DNA of 55,547 nt from JBAZOO01 sp041648735 (GTDB taxonomy: Bacteria; Verrucomicrobiota; Lentisphaeria; Oligosphaerales; CAITYL01), in contig JBAZOO010000025.1 in the NCBI GenBank assembly GCA_041648735.1, positions 1 through 55,547 on the forward strand, read 5' to 3'. A model generated the notes under the pieces. The model ran no database searches, had not been told where the DNA came from, and worked only from the letters and a program-made list of their open reading frames with translations. Positions 49,417 to 55,547 of this stretch are shown here, piece by piece; position 1 is the first letter of the stretch; each line of letters opens with the position of its first letter. A program made the translations under genes and the position numbers.

Positions 49417-50058
49417 ATGATAGCCGGCCTCGACGTTAGCCACTGGCAAGGCGTAATCGACTGGCCCGCCGTCGCGGGATCCGGGGTACGGTTCGCGATC
49501 GTCAAGGCGACCGAGGGAGAGGCGCACGTCGATAAGCGTTTCGCGGCCAACTGGCGGGGAGCGGGTGACTCCGGCCTCGTCCGCGGCGCGTACCACTACT
49601 ACCGCCCCGAGCGCGACCCGGTGAAACAGGCTCGCCATTTCGCCGCGACCGTGGGACCGCTCGGACCACTCGACCTCCCGCTGGTCCTGGACGTAGAGGA
49701 GCGCGGGCCGGCGGGCGTCAGGCTGGCGGATCGGATCTCGAGACTCCGCGCCTGCATCGGGGAGGTTCGCGCGCGCTCCGGTCGCGACCCGATCATCTAC
49801 ACCGGACCAGCGTTCTGGCGCTCGGAGTACGGCAACGCGGATGAGTTTGCTGGCCTGCCTCTGTGGATTGCGCACTACACCCGCGACCCAGCGCCCGCGA
49901 CCCCGCCGGGCTGGGCATGGACGTTCTGGCAGTGGACGAACGCGGGACGGGTGCCGGGGCTGCGCGGCGACTGCGACCTCAACTGGTATCGCGACGACGA
50001 CCTCAACGCACTGTTCCGGCTCGCCGGGGTGGATATCGCGAAAGGAGCGGTGACATGA
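49417..50058 (+). CDS. Endolysin: GH25 muramidase
   Basis: 213 residues covering a complete GH25 domain: GLDVSHWQG (Asp6), FAIVKATEG, GAYHYYRPE, PLVLDVEE (Asp92, Glu94 catalytic acid), PIIYTGPAFW and WTFWQWTNAG. It cleaves the glycan of peptidoglycan for host lysis. No signal peptide, so export should depend on a holin. It is immediately upstream of two membrane-protein genes (ATGA overlap). Confidence 0.9.
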   Translation: MIAGLDVSHWQGVIDWPAVAGSGVRFAIVKATEGEAHVDKRFAANWRGAGDSGLVRGAYHYYRPERDPVKQARHFAATVGPLGPLDLPLVLDVEERGPAGVRLADRISRLRACIGEVRARSGRDPIIYTGPAFWRSEYGNADEFAGLPLWIAHYTRDPAPATPPGWAWTFWQWTNAGRVPGLRGDCDLNWYRDDDLNALFRLAGVDIAKGAVT

Positions 50059-50291
50059 GCGCCAAGACACGCGCCGTGGTGAACGCCTTGGGTGCGGGTG
50101 CCGCCGCGGCTGGCCTTCTCGTCGGCGCGATAGTCTGGCTGTCCAGCCTCGGGACCACGGTGGAGGCGCACACCAAGGCTATCGAGCGGCTGGAGGATGC
50201 CGCGGCGAAGCTGGAGAAGATCGACGGCCGGCTGACGCGAATCGAGGCCGGCGTTGACATGCTGGTTGAGCTGCGCATGCGGCAGCCGTAG
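50055..50291 (+). CDS. Small membrane protein of the lysis cassette (holin or spanin-like)
   Basis: 78 residues: an N-terminal transmembrane helix (ALGAGAAAAGLLVGAIVWLSSLG) and a coiled-coil tail (AIERLEDAAAKLEKIDGRLTRIEAGVDMLVELRM). One-span N-in topology and location directly after the lysozyme fit an inner-membrane spanin or a class-III-like holin. Confidence 0.6.
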   Translation: MSAKTRAVVNALGAGAAAAGLLVGAIVWLSSLGTTVEAHTKAIERLEDAAAKLEKIDGRLTRIEAGVDMLVELRMRQP

Positions 50292-50323
50292 ACCCGGCCC
50301 GCGCGGCCGGAAGGAGGATGATC

Positions 50324-50932
50324 ATGATCCCTGGGTTTAAAGAGGTTCTGATCGCACTGCTCCGGATCTTGTGGCCGTTCGCGAACAGCCGCACCCGCGA
50401 AGTCGTGGGCACCGCCGTCGGCATTCTCGCGGCCGTCGTCGCGGCGCTGGCCTGGGTGATCCCGGAAGACACGCTGCCACCGCCCCCCGATGTGCCCGTG
50501 CCGGCGGTGGACGCGCCCGACCCGGCGCCCGTGCCCGAAATCGTGCCCACCGAAGATGTCGCGCCGGCCGCGGATCCCGAAGCGGAGTCCGCGGTGCTCG
50601 CGGTCCTGCGTCACGCCACCGGACTGTTGCTGCCGGTTGGCTGCTCAGGTGCGCAGCGGGCGGCGTGGACGGCGTTCGGCCAGGTCACCGCCGACTGCCT
50701 GCTCTCCGAGTGCAGGGCCGCGGAGGGTCTCGTGTCCGCGTTCAGGTCCCGGGGCTGGGCCGACTTCGGCCTCGACATGTTCCCGTGCGCGATGAAGTGC
50801 TTGGGCAAGGGTGGCGTGGTCGGTGTCCAGGTGGCGCAGGTGGAGTCTCGGCAGCGAACGGCGTGGTTCGGGACGAGCGACGAGGTGCGGGTGGAGCAGG
50901 TCTACCGCATCACGATCCCGCGCGCGATGTAG
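50324..50932 (+). CDS. Membrane-anchored Cys-rich protein of the lysis cassette
   Basis: 202 residues from ATG 50324 (6 nt after AAGGAGG). Hydrophobic helices at about residues 6-18 and 29-47 (VVGTAVGILAAVVAALAWV), a Pro/Asp/Ala linker (TLPPPPDVPVPAVDAPDPAPVP), then a globular domain with five Cys (GCSGAQ, DCLLSEC, PCAMKC). Could be a holin fused to a periplasmic domain, or a spanin partner. Its 3' end overlaps the convergent gene by 23 bp. Confidence 0.55.
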   Translation: MIPGFKEVLIALLRILWPFANSRTREVVGTAVGILAAVVAALAWVIPEDTLPPPPDVPVPAVDAPDPAPVPEIVPTEDVAPAADPEAESAVLAVLRHATGLLLPVGCSGAQRAAWTAFGQVTADCLLSECRAAEGLVSAFRSRGWADFGLDMFPCAMKCLGKGGVVGVQVAQVESRQRTAWFGTSDEVRVEQVYRITIPRAM

Positions 50933-51257
50933 CCGCCCCCAACAAATACGTCGTTCCGTACCCAATCCCCAGCCGCGCCGCGAGCCTCGTTCGCGACTCC
51001 ACCCGCTCGCCTGGTGCCCGCGCAGCCTCCCACACCTGGACCTGTCGCCGCGCGCGCTCCCGCACGTCCGTTGGCAGGAACCGCCGACAGTCCCGGTGAC
51101 GGTCGCGCTGCGGGCATCCGGCTTGCATCGCTAGACGTGCGACGTACCCGGGATCGCACGGGCGTCCAAACACGGGCGCTAGGTAGGCCGCGATCCTGGG
51201 GTTGGTCCAGCCGAGGGCGCGGGCGTGGCGGACGATGGCGTGGAGGGTGGGGGTCAT
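50910..51257 (-). CDS. Small HTH-like hypothetical protein
   Basis: 115 residues, MTPTLHAIVRHARALGWTNPRIAAYLAPVFGRP...VARLAMQAG: a helix-turn-helix-like N-terminus, then a basic middle (CPQRDRHRDCRRFLP) and C-terminal SRTRLAARLGIGYGTTY that looks like a second short HTH. Last gene of the leftward right arm; begins just after the RNA ligase stop. Possibly a regulator. Confidence 0.45.
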   Translation of the reverse strand: MTPTLHAIVRHARALGWTNPRIAAYLAPVFGRPCDPGYVARLAMQAGCPQRDRHRDCRRFLPTDVRERARRQVQVWEAARAPGERVESRTRLAARLGIGYGTTYLLGAATSRAGS

Positions 51258-51258
51258 G

Positions 51259-51912
51259 CTACGTCCTGGCAAAGTCCTTGGTCTTGACCTTGGTGATGAT
51301 GCGCTGGCCCGACCGCGCCTTCAACTCTACAGCCGGGCGCGCGACCACCCCCTCGGCCGGGAAGTTGCCCCAGGTGGACTTGTAGCCGGCGCGCACGAAC
51401 TCGACCATCTCGGGCAGCGTGCCGCGACCGACGACGGGAACAACGTCAATCCCGAGCTTGGCTGCGATGTCGGTCACCGAGTCGCGGGCGAGCCACCATT
51501 CCCCGATCTTCACGTCAAACAGCACAAAGTCCTGGTCGGGACGGTAGTTGTCGCCGCCCTTCTGGATCTTCGCGCCGTACCCCTCGCCGTAGAGGCAGAC
51601 GGGCGCTGGTGCCTCGCCGTCCTTGGGCGCGAAGACCTCCTTGAAACGCGGCAGCATCGGCAGGAAACGGTCTATGAGGCGAGCGACGAGCGCGGAGTGG
51701 ATCTGTGCCTCGTCCGTCTTGCCGCCGAAGCGGATCGTTTCCCCGTCGAACATGATGCGCGTACAGGTCCCGTCCACCTTCTCGGTCCACACCCACTCGT
51801 TGCCGGCGAGGTACGCGAACTCGGGTAGCGCGTACTGGCCTGCAAGCAGCGTCTTCATGCCGGCCGCAGGGTCGCGCAGGAACACGGTTTGGATCTTGTG
51901 GTATTCCTTCAC
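51259..51912 (-). CDS. RNA ligase (Rnl2-like nucleotidyltransferase domain)
   Basis: 217 residues with all ligase motifs in order: EKVDGT (Lys45, adenylation site), LYGEGYG (Glu110), DFVLFDVKIGEWWL (motif IIIa), AEGVVARP (motif IV), IITKVKTKDF (motif V). The length matches the isolated adenylyltransferase domain with no C-terminal extension. Phage RNA ligases seal tRNAs cleaved by host anticodon nucleases. The start is a GTG, 5 nt after GGAGG, following a GTTGAC-type hairpin. Confidence 0.85.
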   Translation of the reverse strand: MKEYHKIQTVFLRDPAAGMKTLLAGQYALPEFAYLAGNEWVWTEKVDGTCTRIMFDGETIRFGGKTDEAQIHSALVARLIDRFLPMLPRFKEVFAPKDGEAPAPVCLYGEGYGAKIQKGGDNYRPDQDFVLFDVKIGEWWLARDSVTDIAAKLGIDVVPVVGRGTLPEMVEFVRAGYKSTWGNFPAEGVVARPAVELKARSGQRIITKVKTKDFART

Positions 51913-51917
51913 CTTCG

Positions 51918-51956
51918 CCTCCCTCTCACCCCCGCCACCAAGCGAGCGGGGTCAAC
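51918..51956 (-). promoter_or_regulatory. GTTGAC-hairpin leader, copy D
   Basis: Minus strand: GTTGAC, stem CCCGC, 10-nt loop, stem GCGGG, GGTGAGA, GGGAGG before the RNA ligase GTG. Fourth copy of this architecture. Confidence 0.5.
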
Positions 51957-52014
51957 GCCTACCGTTGTCCCGGGCCGCCAGCGACCAGTTCTGCTGGCGG
52001 CCCGGGGTGGCGCG

Positions 52015-52353
52015 CTACACCGTGTGCGTGCCCTCGACGGCGCGCGCCTCGCGCTCCTTGGTGCGCGCGTCGAGCACGGCCAGGGCCTCGGTCAGCGCCT
52101 TGATCGCGCGCTCGTTGGCCTCGCACGCGAACGGGCTCCGCTGGTAGAACTCCAGCCGGTCCTTGGCCGCGGCGATGATCGTCTCCACGAACGCGCCGTT
52201 TGGTTCCTTCCGCACCGGCGGCCTGCCGAGCGGCCCGTTCTGCCACGCGATGCAGAACCCGGGGCCGAACGTGTGACCGCCCGCGGGCCGCACCGGACTG
52301 TCCGGCGCCTCCATCGGCTCCACGAAATGGAAGGACTTGAACTCCTGCAACAT
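52015..52353 (-). CDS. Acb2/Tad1-type cyclic-nucleotide sponge (anti-CBASS/anti-Thoeris)
   Basis: 112 residues. The C-terminal 75 residues read IAWQNGPLG...NGAFVETIIAAAKDRLEFYQRSPFACEANERAIKALTEAL...LDARTKEREARAVEGTHTV, matching the family signature 'FQNGP....NG.....i.i.RL..fq..pfac.eN..A...L..AL..L..RT..R..RGVEGTH' that I recall under the name Acb2/Tad1 hairpin domain. Such proteins oligomerise and sequester defence second messengers (cyclic oligonucleotides, gcADPR). The first 35 residues are a variable extension. Neighbours an RNA ligase and a DNA methyltransferase. Confidence 0.7.
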   Translation of the reverse strand: MLQEFKSFHFVEPMEAPDSPVRPAGGHTFGPGFCIAWQNGPLGRPPVRKEPNGAFVETIIAAAKDRLEFYQRSPFACEANERAIKALTEALAVLDARTKEREARAVEGTHTV

Positions 52354-52408
52354 GTATCCCTCGTGCCCGATTCGGCCCGCGACGTGCGGAACCCGGGAGG
52401 GCGGCCCG

Positions 52409-52894
52409 TTACTGCTCTCGCCCGGCCTCGACACTGGACAACGACACCGCACGCCCCTCCCCATCCACGTACCGCACCGGCAAGCCCATCTCGATCGCAA
52501 TGGCGATCTCGGCCTGGACGCCGACCGACTCGCGCCAGCCCGGGATGCAGAGCACGGTCAGGGAATCGCAGGCGGCGAGCATGCGACGGTCGTACCGCTC
52601 CCAGAACTCCCAGCCCTTCGGCAGTTCGCCGGATTGCGCGATCGGGTGCGTGTGCGCGATCGGGGAGTAGACCAGGATCCCCCGGGCCATGAGGATGGAG
52701 GCGGCGTGGCAGGCGGCGTGGAAGCGAGCCTCGCGAACTGCCGGGTCCGGGTCGGAGTACGGCGACGCGAGATAGGTCAGGTGCGCCTGCTTGGGCGGGA
52801 TGCGCCTCGACCAGCACCGGCCACGGCTCGGCCTCGCGGAAGCACTCGCGGTATCGCGGGTGACTACGTAAAGGCGCACCGGCGCGTCACTCAT
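52409..52894 (-). CDS. DUF1937 protein (nucleoside-deoxyribosyltransferase-like fold)
   Basis: 161 residues. From residue 38, HLTYLASPYSDPDPAVREARFHAACHAASILMARG, YSPIAHTHPIA, WEFWERYDRRMLAACDSLTVL and GWRESVGVQAEIAIAIEMGLPVRYVD is the full DUF1937 signature, related to nucleoside 2-deoxyribosyltransferases. Function unproven; nucleotide or messenger processing is plausible. The first ~35 residues (RDTASASARPSRGRCWSRRIPP) do not resemble the family, while a different frame there looks coding, so the N-terminus may be mis-framed. Confidence 0.75.
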   Translation of the reverse strand: MSDAPVRLYVVTRDTASASARPSRGRCWSRRIPPKQAHLTYLASPYSDPDPAVREARFHAACHAASILMARGILVYSPIAHTHPIAQSGELPKGWEFWERYDRRMLAACDSLTVLCIPGWRESVGVQAEIAIAIEMGLPVRYVDGEGRAVSLSSVEAGREQ

Positions 52895-53105
52895 GCGCAG
52901 TCTCCACGTCGTAGTGTCGAATCCACCAGATCCGCGGCCGGTACCCAGGGCCGCGATCAAACACCTCGGCACCGCAGTTCCAGCAGACGGCCTCGCGGCC
53001 ATTCGTCGGAACGTAGAACCGCACGCCGCACCCGGGCCGCGGACACCGCTGCCGGACCAGCCCGCGGGCTGCCTTGGGCCGGACGCGGATCGGCTTGCCT
53101 CTCAT
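52887..53105 (-). CDS. Zinc-ribbon mini-protein
   Basis: 72 residues: basic start (MRGKPIRVRPKAARGLVRQR), CPRPGCGVRFYVP and CWNCGAEVFDRG form a four-Cys ribbon, then a Trp-rich tail (PRIWWIRHYDVETAHE). Overlaps the DUF1937 start by 8 nt. Confidence 0.6.
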   Translation of the reverse strand: MRGKPIRVRPKAARGLVRQRCPRPGCGVRFYVPTNGREAVCWNCGAEVFDRGPGYRPRIWWIRHYDVETAHE

Positions 53106-53119
53106 CACGTCGTCTCCGG

Positions 53120-53497
53120 CTACAGCAGCGGTCCACCAGCCGCCCTGCCCTCGGGATCCCTCCACCCCGGGAACGGCCGCTCGTCCTCCCGCGGCCAGTC
53201 CCGGTACCTGAACCCGCGGAAGCCCGGGATCGCCCGGTCGATGGTGACGGCCACGGCGCCACCCCGGCGGACCAGGGCACAGCCGGAGCCCGTGCGCTCG
53301 ACCCGGACCAGCGGCGCGTACCCCCGGAGCTTGCCGTTGTAGACGATGTAGACGCGCTCGCCGGGGCGGATGTCAGGCACCCCGGCACCGAGGTAGAAGG
53401 CCCACTCCTCGCCCGTTTCGGGCGTGCCGGCGGCGTCCCCCTCAGCGATCCACCTGTCGAGCCCGAACCACTTGGGTACCGTCACGACCACATCCAC
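53120..53497 (-). CDS. Hypothetical ASCH/EVE-like protein (tentative)
   Basis: 125 residues from the GTG at 53497 (6 nt after GGGAGG; the ATG at 53515 overlaps that site). VVVTVPKWFGLDRWIAEGD...WAFYLG and PGERVYIVYNGKLRGYAPLVRVERTG resemble the strand order of PUA-like (ASCH/EVE) domains, where 'pGd.vyi..ng.l.G.a.v..v' recurs, and a basic tail follows. The resemblance is by eye only. Confidence 0.5.
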   Translation of the reverse strand: MDVVVTVPKWFGLDRWIAEGDAAGTPETGEEWAFYLGAGVPDIRPGERVYIVYNGKLRGYAPLVRVERTGSGCALVRRGGAVAVTIDRAIPGFRGFRYRDWPREDERPFPGWRDPEGRAAGGPLL

Positions 53498-53498
53498 T

Positions 53499-53714
53499 CT
53501 ACCCCTCCCGCCCATCAGGGCTGTCCAACGCCCCCTCCACCGCCGCCCGAAGCCCGGCCTCAGCCTCCGCCTCCGGCACCCGTGGCGCGCAACACTCTCC
53601 CCCGCAGAGCTGCTCGGGGTAGCAGAGTCGTCCGCACCGCGAGCAGGCGCGCAGCCGCCTTGGGTCCGGGTCGATGCGCGGCGGCATGTGGACGGGACGG
53701 CGATTCCACCACAT
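53499..53714 (-). CDS. Cys-rich mini-protein
   Basis: 71 residues. CSRCGRLCYPEQLCGGECC (six Cys) is a compact zinc-binding or treble-clef-like cluster, followed by an Ala/Glu helix. ATG at 53714 overlaps the methyltransferase stop; Met10 is an alternative start. Confidence 0.5.
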   Translation of the reverse strand: MWWNRRPVHMPPRIDPDPRRLRACSRCGRLCYPEQLCGGECCAPRVPEAEAEAGLRAAVEGALDSPDGREG

Positions 53715-54433
53715 TAGAGCAACTCTCCTCTCGGCTCGATTCGGGCGCGGGCGATGGCGCAGTAGTCGGGGTCGCGCTCGATGCCGATGAAGCAGCGTTC
53801 CGGGTACTTGCAGGCAACACCGGTGGTTCCGCTGCCCGCAAACGGGTCGAGCACGACGGCGCCGGGCACGCAGACTAGCGACACCGACCGCTTCATCAGC
53901 CCGACCGGCTTCTGGGTTGGGTGGTAGCGCCGGTCCCGGCTGAACAAATGCGGCTCAATCCAAAGGTTCACCTCGCGGCCCGAGTCCCGCTTCCACCTTC
54001 CCTTGACGGCAAACACGGCGCACTCGTGACGGTTTCCTAGGTTGCCGTCAAGGTCACCGGCGGTGTGGTTGGGCTTTCCCCAGACGATCTGGTTGCGAAC
54101 GTCGAAGCCTACGGAGCGCGCGGCGGCGGCGTGTTCGTCGAAACAGTCCCAACGGCACCACAGAACCATCGCCGATGGGGCGCGGAGCACGCGAAAGAGC
54201 AGGCCCATGTACTGAGAGGGCGGCACCTTGGCGATTGGGGCGTGCCACTCGCTCGCGTCGTACCGCCCCGTCTCGTAGTCCATCCACGGCGGGTCCGTGA
54301 CAACCGCATCCACGCACCCGTCGGGCATCTCGCGCATGACCTCGAGACAGTCTCCGCACACGACCGCCCACCGGCGCGTGCCATCCAGCACGTCCATCCA
54401 CTCAGGCCGCGTCTCCGTCGCAGTCCCAATCAC
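53714..54433 (-). CDS. DNA methyltransferase (N4-cytosine/N6-adenine)
   Basis: 239 residues: catalytic TDPPW (residues 46-50) precedes HPTQKPVGLMKRSV and DPFAGSGTTGVAC (SAM site, about residues 195-207), the circularly permuted beta-class order. An orphan phage enzyme of this size can mask restriction sites. Immediate neighbours are an ASCH-like protein and zinc mini-proteins; no cognate endonuclease is visible. Confidence 0.85.
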   Translation of the reverse strand: MIGTATETRPEWMDVLDGTRRWAVVCGDCLEVMREMPDGCVDAVVTDPPWMDYETGRYDASEWHAPIAKVPPSQYMGLLFRVLRAPSAMVLWCRWDCFDEHAAAARSVGFDVRNQIVWGKPNHTAGDLDGNLGNRHECAVFAVKGRWKRDSGREVNLWIEPHLFSRDRRYHPTQKPVGLMKRSVSLVCVPGAVVLDPFAGSGTTGVACKYPERCFIGIERDPDYCAIARARIEPRGELL

Positions 54434-54434
54434 G

Positions 54435-55172
54435 TCACGTCCCCCTGATATTCCCCGCCGGCACGTTCACGATCGGCACCGCGCGCCGGAACTCAACCGC
54501 CCATACCCAGGGCTGGAGCGCCCGGGTCAGCGCCCGGTTGAACTCGGCGTCGGGGGTGTCGGCGAGCCGGAGCCCCACGCCCTCCCAGCGCGCGCCTTCC
54601 TCGTCGATGTCGTGCAGCCGTTCCAGGCGTCCGGAGATGGGGTCGAGCAGAATGCGCGAGAACTCGCGGGGCATGTGGATGGAGGGCAGCGCAGCGCGCT
54701 CCCAGCGCCACGGCCGAGGGGACACGCCGTGAATCGGGTCCTGCCACGTCGCGAGCGCCCCATCGGCCGCGTAGGCGATCACGCCGCCGCGCGCGTGCTG
54801 CTCGCGGCGCAGGCTCTCCCGAACCCACAGGCGCGACTCGGACGGGATGATCGTCCACGCCTTGCGGTTGCCGGCGTACTCGCCGAGGATGGTCCGGCCG
54901 GCCATGTACGGGCATACGAAGTCGAACTCGCCGGGCCTGACGCCGAGGGTCCGATCGCCGACCAGCACGGACACGGCGCCGATGGGGTTGAGGACGGCGC
55001 GGTGGACGCCTGGCTCCGCCCGTAGCCGCTCGAACGGGATGTCGCTGCGGATGGCACGCCCCAGCCGCAGCCGGAGCCGTGTCAGGTCTGCGGCACGTCG
55101 CGTCCACCGCTTGCGGCCGTCCATGATGCACTGCACCATCGGGCCACTGAACAGGATCGGGATCTCTTTCAT
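54435..55172 (-). CDS. ASCH-like phage protein
   Basis: 245 residues. MKEIPILFSGPMVQCIMDGRKRWTRR opening, a mid-protein RLWVRESL, SIHMPREFSRILLDPISGRLERLHDIDEEGA, and a final PWVWAVEFRRAV are the signature of a widespread phage protein in the PUA/ASCH superfamily, predicted to bind RNA or modified nucleotides. The ATG at 55172 has GGAGGAAGCC just upstream. It lies upstream of the methyltransferase with a 1-nt gap. Confidence 0.8.
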   Translation of the reverse strand: MKEIPILFSGPMVQCIMDGRKRWTRRAADLTRLRLRLGRAIRSDIPFERLRAEPGVHRAVLNPIGAVSVLVGDRTLGVRPGEFDFVCPYMAGRTILGEYAGNRKAWTIIPSESRLWVRESLRREQHARGGVIAYAADGALATWQDPIHGVSPRPWRWERAALPSIHMPREFSRILLDPISGRLERLHDIDEEGARWEGVGLRLADTPDAEFNRALTRALQPWVWAVEFRRAVPIVNVPAGNIRGT

Positions 55173-55321
55173 GGCTTCCTCCATCCCGGATACAACCTCC
55201 GCACGTCGTCGGCGGTGGGCCGGCACCTGGTCAGGTACACGTACCCGGGCCGGCGTCGCGGCGCATCGCTGTAGACGAGGCGGACACGGGCACCGCGGCC
55301 GTGGGTGGGTGGACCCATCAT
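55169..55321 (-). CDS. Short hypothetical protein
   Basis: 50 residues, MMGPPTHGRGARVRLVYSDAPRRRPGYVYLTRC...; basic, strand-like. ATGA overlaps with the ASCH-like gene (55172) and with the micro-gene upstream. The frame stays open to a GTG at 55459 (with CERCDRRCGNG), which would give a 96-residue zinc protein instead. Confidence 0.4.
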   Translation of the reverse strand: MMGPPTHGRGARVRLVYSDAPRRRPGYVYLTRCRPTADDVRRLYPGWRKP

Positions 55322-55410
55322 GCGACCACCATTGCGGCCAGTCCCCCAACCCAGACCCAATCCCGCGCCCCCACGCCGTACCTGTTCGCGAGCAGCTTCA
55401 CGGTCGCCAT
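55318..55410 (-). CDS. 30-residue micro-gene, possible membrane peptide
   Basis: MATVKLLANRYGVGARDWVWVGGLAAMVVA: a short amphipathic start and a hydrophobic C-terminus. AGGAGG 7 nt before the ATG, which overlaps a TAA (TAATG), and its own stop overlaps the next ATG (ATGA). A 47-residue form from ATG 55461 is possible. Confidence 0.4.
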   Translation of the reverse strand: MATVKLLANRYGVGARDWVWVGGLAAMVVA

Positions 55411-55460
55411 TACCGCACCTCCTGTCGCACCGCTCGCACCGTTCCCGCTTCGTCGCCACA

Positions 55461-55547
55461 TCAACCTCCGTGCCCGGCAGCAACGTACGCCTCGCACGCA
55501 CGCCGCCGCCCGGGGTCGCACTCGCCCCACCCGCGGCGGTGTTCGCA
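55461..55547 (-). CDS. C-terminal end of a Cys-containing protein (partial)
   Basis: 28 residues visible, with CEH...GECDPG and RRRACEAYVAAGHGG before a TGA that overlaps the next ATG (TGATG). Runs off the right end; family unknown. Confidence 0.4.
   Translation of the reverse strand, partial: CEHRRGWGECDPGRRRACEAYVAAGHGG

Overview
This 55.5 kb, GC-rich window reads as an almost complete genome (or one whole contig) of a short-tailed, podovirus-like dsDNA phage. The virion genes support this. There is a small and a large terminase subunit, a P22-type portal of about 737 residues, an acidic/coiled scaffold protein, a major capsid protein, a head-tail adaptor, a beta-rich tail hub or nozzle, and three very large internal (ejection) proteins. 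No tail tube, sheath or tape-measure gene was seen. No integrase, DNA polymerase, primase/helicase or RNA polymerase gene was recognised, so a temperate life cycle is unproven and replication probably leans on host enzymes. The only host clue is a secreted Cys-rich lipoprotein whose CxNG...ETDVDCGG repeat style is typical of Myxococcota. That makes a myxobacterium-like host plausible but not certain.

Layout. (1) Positions 1-9225 are read leftwards: two adjacent radical-SAM genes with a zinc-ribbon gene, small unknown genes, a tRNA-like gene with an abnormal anticodon arm, a recombination pair (YqaJ exonuclease plus a probable annealing protein), several zinc-finger and membrane mini-proteins, and a tRNA with CAT anticodon. 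(2) Positions 9511-13905 are read rightwards from a good sigma70-type promoter: an XRE-like regulator, a replication initiator/organiser, a Cys-rich partner and two PD-(D/E)XK-type nucleases, one of them RecU-like. (3) Positions 17900-13871 are read leftwards from a near-consensus promoter: a dozen small, mostly unknown proteins and an HTH protein. (4) Positions 18489-50932 are the rightward late block. It runs terminase, a lipoprotein with its own promoter, an RHH regulator plus small genes, head, tail and ejection genes, then a five-gene glycosyltransferase/methyltransferase island, a tail-surface protein and a lysis cassette (GH25 lysozyme and two membrane proteins). (5) Positions 55547-50910 are read leftwards and look like an accessory or counter-defence arm: RNA ligase, an Acb2/Tad1-type cyclic-nucleotide sponge, a DUF1937 protein, a DNA methyltransferase, an ASCH-like protein and micro-genes. 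If the molecule is circular or permuted, blocks (1) and (5) would join into one leftward operon meeting the late operon end-to-end near 50.9 kb.

Regulatory structure is unusually visible. Many leftward gene junctions that do not overlap carry a compact GC-rich hairpin placed directly before the ribosome-binding site. Some of these belong to recognisable sequence families (GTTGAC + hairpin; a 22-nt GGCGGTT...CCGCGGC element; a 19-nt CTTCGG-type hairpin). A separate motif, GTGCCA-N4-GTCACCA, occurs as an inverted pair before the head genes and as a direct pair before the genes that follow the ejection proteins.
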